Origin: Usnea hakonensis
Lineage: Eukaryota; Ascomycota; Lecanoromycetes; Lecanorales; Parmeliaceae
Assembly: GCA_013423325.1 (NCBI GenBank)
Contig: BLJB01000798.1
Coordinates: forward strand, 1 to 11,652
Length of the DNA stretch: 11,652 bases
Reading direction: 5' to 3'
Shown: positions 9,808 to 11,652 of the stretch, piece after piece
Layout of the letters: each line of letters begins with the position of its first letter
How positions within the stretch are numbered: the stretch's first letter is position 1
The notes under the pieces: model-generated
What the model saw: the letters and a program-made list of their open reading frames with translations, nothing else
Databases searched by the model: none
What the model was told of the DNA's origin: nothing
Made by a program: the position numbers and the translations under genes

Positions 9808-10706
9808 ATATATAGTACCTATAGCTTTTTAATTCCTAGTTACTCGTAACTAGGAACTTAAAGAAGAAGATATACTTATAGTTAGATAATAGAAATTAGT
9901 AGGTAGTCTATACTAGTTATATAATATAAAACTAGATATAGAATATAATAATTTTTATATTAATATTAAGAGGATAGTAGAATTATCTTCTAATAATTTT
10001 TCTATTTAAAGATTATTACTAGAGAGGACTAGTAGTATTTTAGAAATAAAGGAACTTAGTATAGAAGATAAGGTTTTTTTTATTATAGCTATTATTTATA
10101 CTTTAGTTACTATAAGGAGCGGTAATACTATATTTATAAAATTACGAGGAATATTATCTACTACTATATCTAAAGTTTTATTTATAGAACTAATATTCTT
10201 TATTTCGCTACTACTAAAGATTAGCTTTAAATTAGTAGTATTTATAACTCTAGTAGAGTTACTATCTTTCTAAATCTTATCTAGTAAGATTAAGCTATTC
10301 TAGTATATCTATATAGAGAAAAACTTAAACTTTTAAAATTAATTATAGCTTTTTTTAAAAAGAGATTATTATTCTTAAGATACTTATAAAGAGAAGGAAA
10401 TATAAATTCTAGTTTTAGAAATTATAAAGGAAGGGAGTTTAAGATTAATATAGCTCTTTAAGTACTATATCTAAATATAAAGATAGATAAGTAAGAGGGT
10501 TATAAGTATTTAATAATATCTACTCTAAATATAAATATTCTAATCTTAACTATTTATAAAATAGTTAAAGCCCCCTTAACTTTTAAAACTAATAAGTTCT
10601 ATATTTAAAGTATAAACTTTTAATATAGTATCCTTAGCGAGCTTAGAGAATCTAAATCTATTAATACTATATAAATAAATAGACGAGATAAACTTATTAA
10701 TTATTA

Positions 10707-10945
10707 ATCTATTAGCTAGATTATTGAATAATATATTATAAAAGAGATAAAAAGCTAATGATCTATCGGCTAGATTATTAAATAATATACTATAAAGAAG
10801 ATAAAAAGCTAACGATCTATTAGCTAAATTATTATTAGAGGTACTATAGATAAATCTAAATACTAATAATCTATTAATTAGATTATTAAATAACGTACTA
10901 TAAATAAGCTAAAAAGCTAATGATCTACTAATTAGATTAAATAGT
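10707..10945 (-). repeat. 54-bp tandem repeat, about 4.4 copies
   Basis: The marker atctat (atctac in the last unit) recurs at 10707, 10761, 10815, 10869 and 10923, exactly 54 bp apart. It is followed by a conserved agattattaaataa-like segment, weaker in the 10815 unit. The period is 18 codons. In the minus relic frame almost no stop falls inside the array. In a plus frame it would decode to KANDLLARLLNN-like helices, but with two stops per unit. Units at 10756-10763 and 10918-10925 carry aatgatct where the 10810-10817 unit has aacgatct. Confidence 0.9.
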
Positions 10946-10956
10946 TAACTAATTAT

Positions 10957-11438
10957 TTATCTATAACTTAAACTAAATTACGGGATAGATATATCTACTA
11001 GTAAGGAATTTACTTCTAACGCTAATAAAGTAGAAGACGAAGAGATAATTAATACTAGTTTATTAGAATTAAATCTAGATTACCCTAAAGACTACTATTA
11101 GAGCTTATATAAATAGTATAAAGTTTCTAATCTTATAAGAAACTAGTAGTTAGCTTAATTAGATAAAGAATCTAAACTAAAAGAGTTATATAATATTAAT
11201 TTTAAAATTAGAGAAGCTAATCTTAAGAATAGTATCTAGTCTAGTATTAAATAGGTTCTATTAGAGTAGTATATAGAGTAGAAAACTAGGTCTAAACCTT
11301 TTCTCTAAAAGATATTAGAGGACGAGGATAAGGGAAGATATATCTTTAATTAAATTAGAGCTAAAATAGTATAAATAACTAAATATTTTAAATTATCTAA
11401 AATTTAGAGCTTTCTAAAGGACTACCTTAAAAAACGTA
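10957..11438 (+). pseudogene. Possible charged, helical protein relic
   Basis: In the plus frame that also reads the 54-bp repeats, 10957-11398 decodes to a sequence rich in Glu, Lys, Asp and Arg, with short segments such as KVEDEEI, LDKESKLKELY and EDEDKGR, suggestive of coiled coil. The stop rate is about 9%, no better than background, so support comes only from composition. No minus frame is better here. The frame runs on through the block edge into unmutated sequence up to a TGA near 11487, which may be chance. It conflicts with the minus reading of the adjoining repeats, so at most one is right there. Confidence 0.25.
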
Positions 11439-11457
11439 TTGGATTGGATTGGATTGG
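11439..11457 (+). repeat. (TTGGA)n short tandem repeat at block edge
   Basis: The sequence ttggattggattggattgg is nearly four copies of a 5-bp unit, and it contains the first block of normal TpG after the RIPped region. It marks the right edge of the mutated block. Short tandem tails of this kind can end non-LTR retroelements, but no such element was identified here. Confidence 0.8.
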
Positions 11458-11652
11458 AATTCATACTCGTGTCTATCTAACTATGTGAAAGATAATTATA
11501 GGAAGCTCTATGGCAATAGTGTAAGGGAAACCTTTATAGTATTACTACTACCAGGGTGAAAAACCTTATTGTGCTCCTACTTGTCTCTGCTATTTTAAGT
11601 CTATATACTACCTTCGACTACTACCGCTCGGTACCCCCTATACTCGTATTCC
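11458..11652. other. Unmutated right flank, no gene seen
   Basis: CpA and TpG are again present (for example 11462, 11484, 11511 and 11571). The octamer atactcgt occurs at 11463-11470 and 11640-11647. The string gtaccccc at 11631-11638 also occurs in the left flank at 42-49. No open reading frame of note. The composition would fit intergenic DNA or part of an LTR-type element, but I see no decisive feature. Confidence 0.45.

Larger units (their letters stand above)
9334..10930 (-). pseudogene. RIPped gene with in-frame repeats, unknown
   Basis: This is the best-supported relic after the amidase. On the minus strand, 9361-10260 has about nine stops in 300 codons and 10561-10910 has one in about 116, both in the same phase. 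10263-10560 is open in the neighbouring phase (about six in 100), suggesting introns or indels near 10260 and 10560. From the N-terminus, the protein would have 18-residue repeats (10930-10706; core like SLAFYLLYSILFNNLADR), a basic middle part, a segment resembling VVDNIPRN (about 10141-10168), a Ser/Thr-rich linker (or Ala/Gly-rich before RIP; 9736-9807), three 17-residue repeats (9660-9512; core like NYISI-IIDISKLLYS), and a Ser/Leu-rich tail. The likely stop is at 9334-9336. The plus strand of the repeats can also be decoded, with more stops. Family not recognised. Confidence 0.5.
63..11439. other. RIP-saturated AT-rich block
   Basis: Throughout this block CpA and TpG are almost eliminated on both strands, and TpA dominates. 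CpG, CpC and CpT remain common (for example cgcg, ccgcg and ccgg strings). Retained CpG argues against simple decay of methylated CpG. The CpA-specific loss is the known signature of repeat-induced point mutation in ascomycetes. The only survivors I found are CpA at 487, 749, 4742, 7486, 8015 and 9728, and TpG at 1334, 2573, 3341, 6264, 6717, 7714, 10725, 10759 and 10921. All reading frames are broken by TAA/TAG. RIP acts on duplicated DNA, so the block should have, or once had, a similar copy elsewhere in the genome. TGA is nearly absent because it has become TAA. Confidence 0.95.

Noticed and set aside
63..11439. Mitochondrial or centromeric AT-rich DNA
   Set aside because: Low GC alone would fit, but the selective loss of CpA/TpG with CpG retained, and stop-filled relics of nuclear-type genes, point to RIP rather than to an organelle genome.
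63..11439. Reverse transcriptase or integrase of an LTR or LINE element
   Set aside because: Scanning for RIP-converted YADD-like and DDE-type contexts gave only isolated tagataat strings, without surrounding domain structure.

Overview
This window is a stretch of filamentous ascomycete (Pezizomycotina-type) genome that has been almost completely mutated by repeat-induced point mutation (RIP). From about position 63 to 11439 the dinucleotides CpA and TpG are nearly absent: I find about 15 in 11.4 kb. TpA is in great excess, while CpG, CpC and CpT are kept. That is the footprint of C-to-T change in the CpA context on both strands. Both ends are abrupt. The 62 bp on the left and about 210 bp on the right have ordinary TpG/CpA content. 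No intact gene survives inside: every reading frame is full of TAA/TAG, as expected when CAA, CAG and TGG codons are RIPped. The organism itself cannot be named.

Gene relics can still be seen where one frame has far fewer stops than the roughly 10% background, allowing for the RIP code (TAA/TAG for Gln or Trp, ATA for Met or Ile, TAY for His, Cys or Tyr, GTA for Ala or Val). The best one is a plus-strand amidase-signature enzyme at about 6100-8009. It has a recognisable Lys-Asp motif, serine-rich loop, SGS loop and C-terminal motifs, and an N-terminal part that resembles fungal 'Arp1-like' amidases. A second well-supported relic is a minus-strand gene at about 9334-10930, convergent with the amidase. 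It encodes an unrecognised protein with two blocks of in-frame repeats (18 aa and 17 aa) and a Ser/Thr-rich (or Ala/Gly-rich) linker. Weaker relics of unknown function lie at about 123-780 (+), 1322-1621 (-), 1862-2575 (+), 4923-5460 (-), 5583-6062 (strand uncertain) and 10957-11438 (+, uncertain).

Five tandem repeats punctuate the block: 51-bp units at 4622-4914 (plus an orphan unit at 5551-5578), 68-bp units at 8749-9156, 51-bp units at 9512-9660, a 9-bp period at 9736-9807, and 54-bp units at 10707-10945. The 51-, 54- and 9-bp periods are multiples of three and lie in relic coding frames. The 68-bp array is not, and it sits between the 3' ends of the two convergent relics.

The region therefore looks like a duplicated, gene-carrying segment (a segmental duplication, or cargo of a large mobile element) that RIP has silenced. 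Comparing repeat units suggests that the few remaining TpG/CpA sites arose afterwards from CpG. I found no rRNA, tRNA, CRISPR array or intact protein-coding gene.
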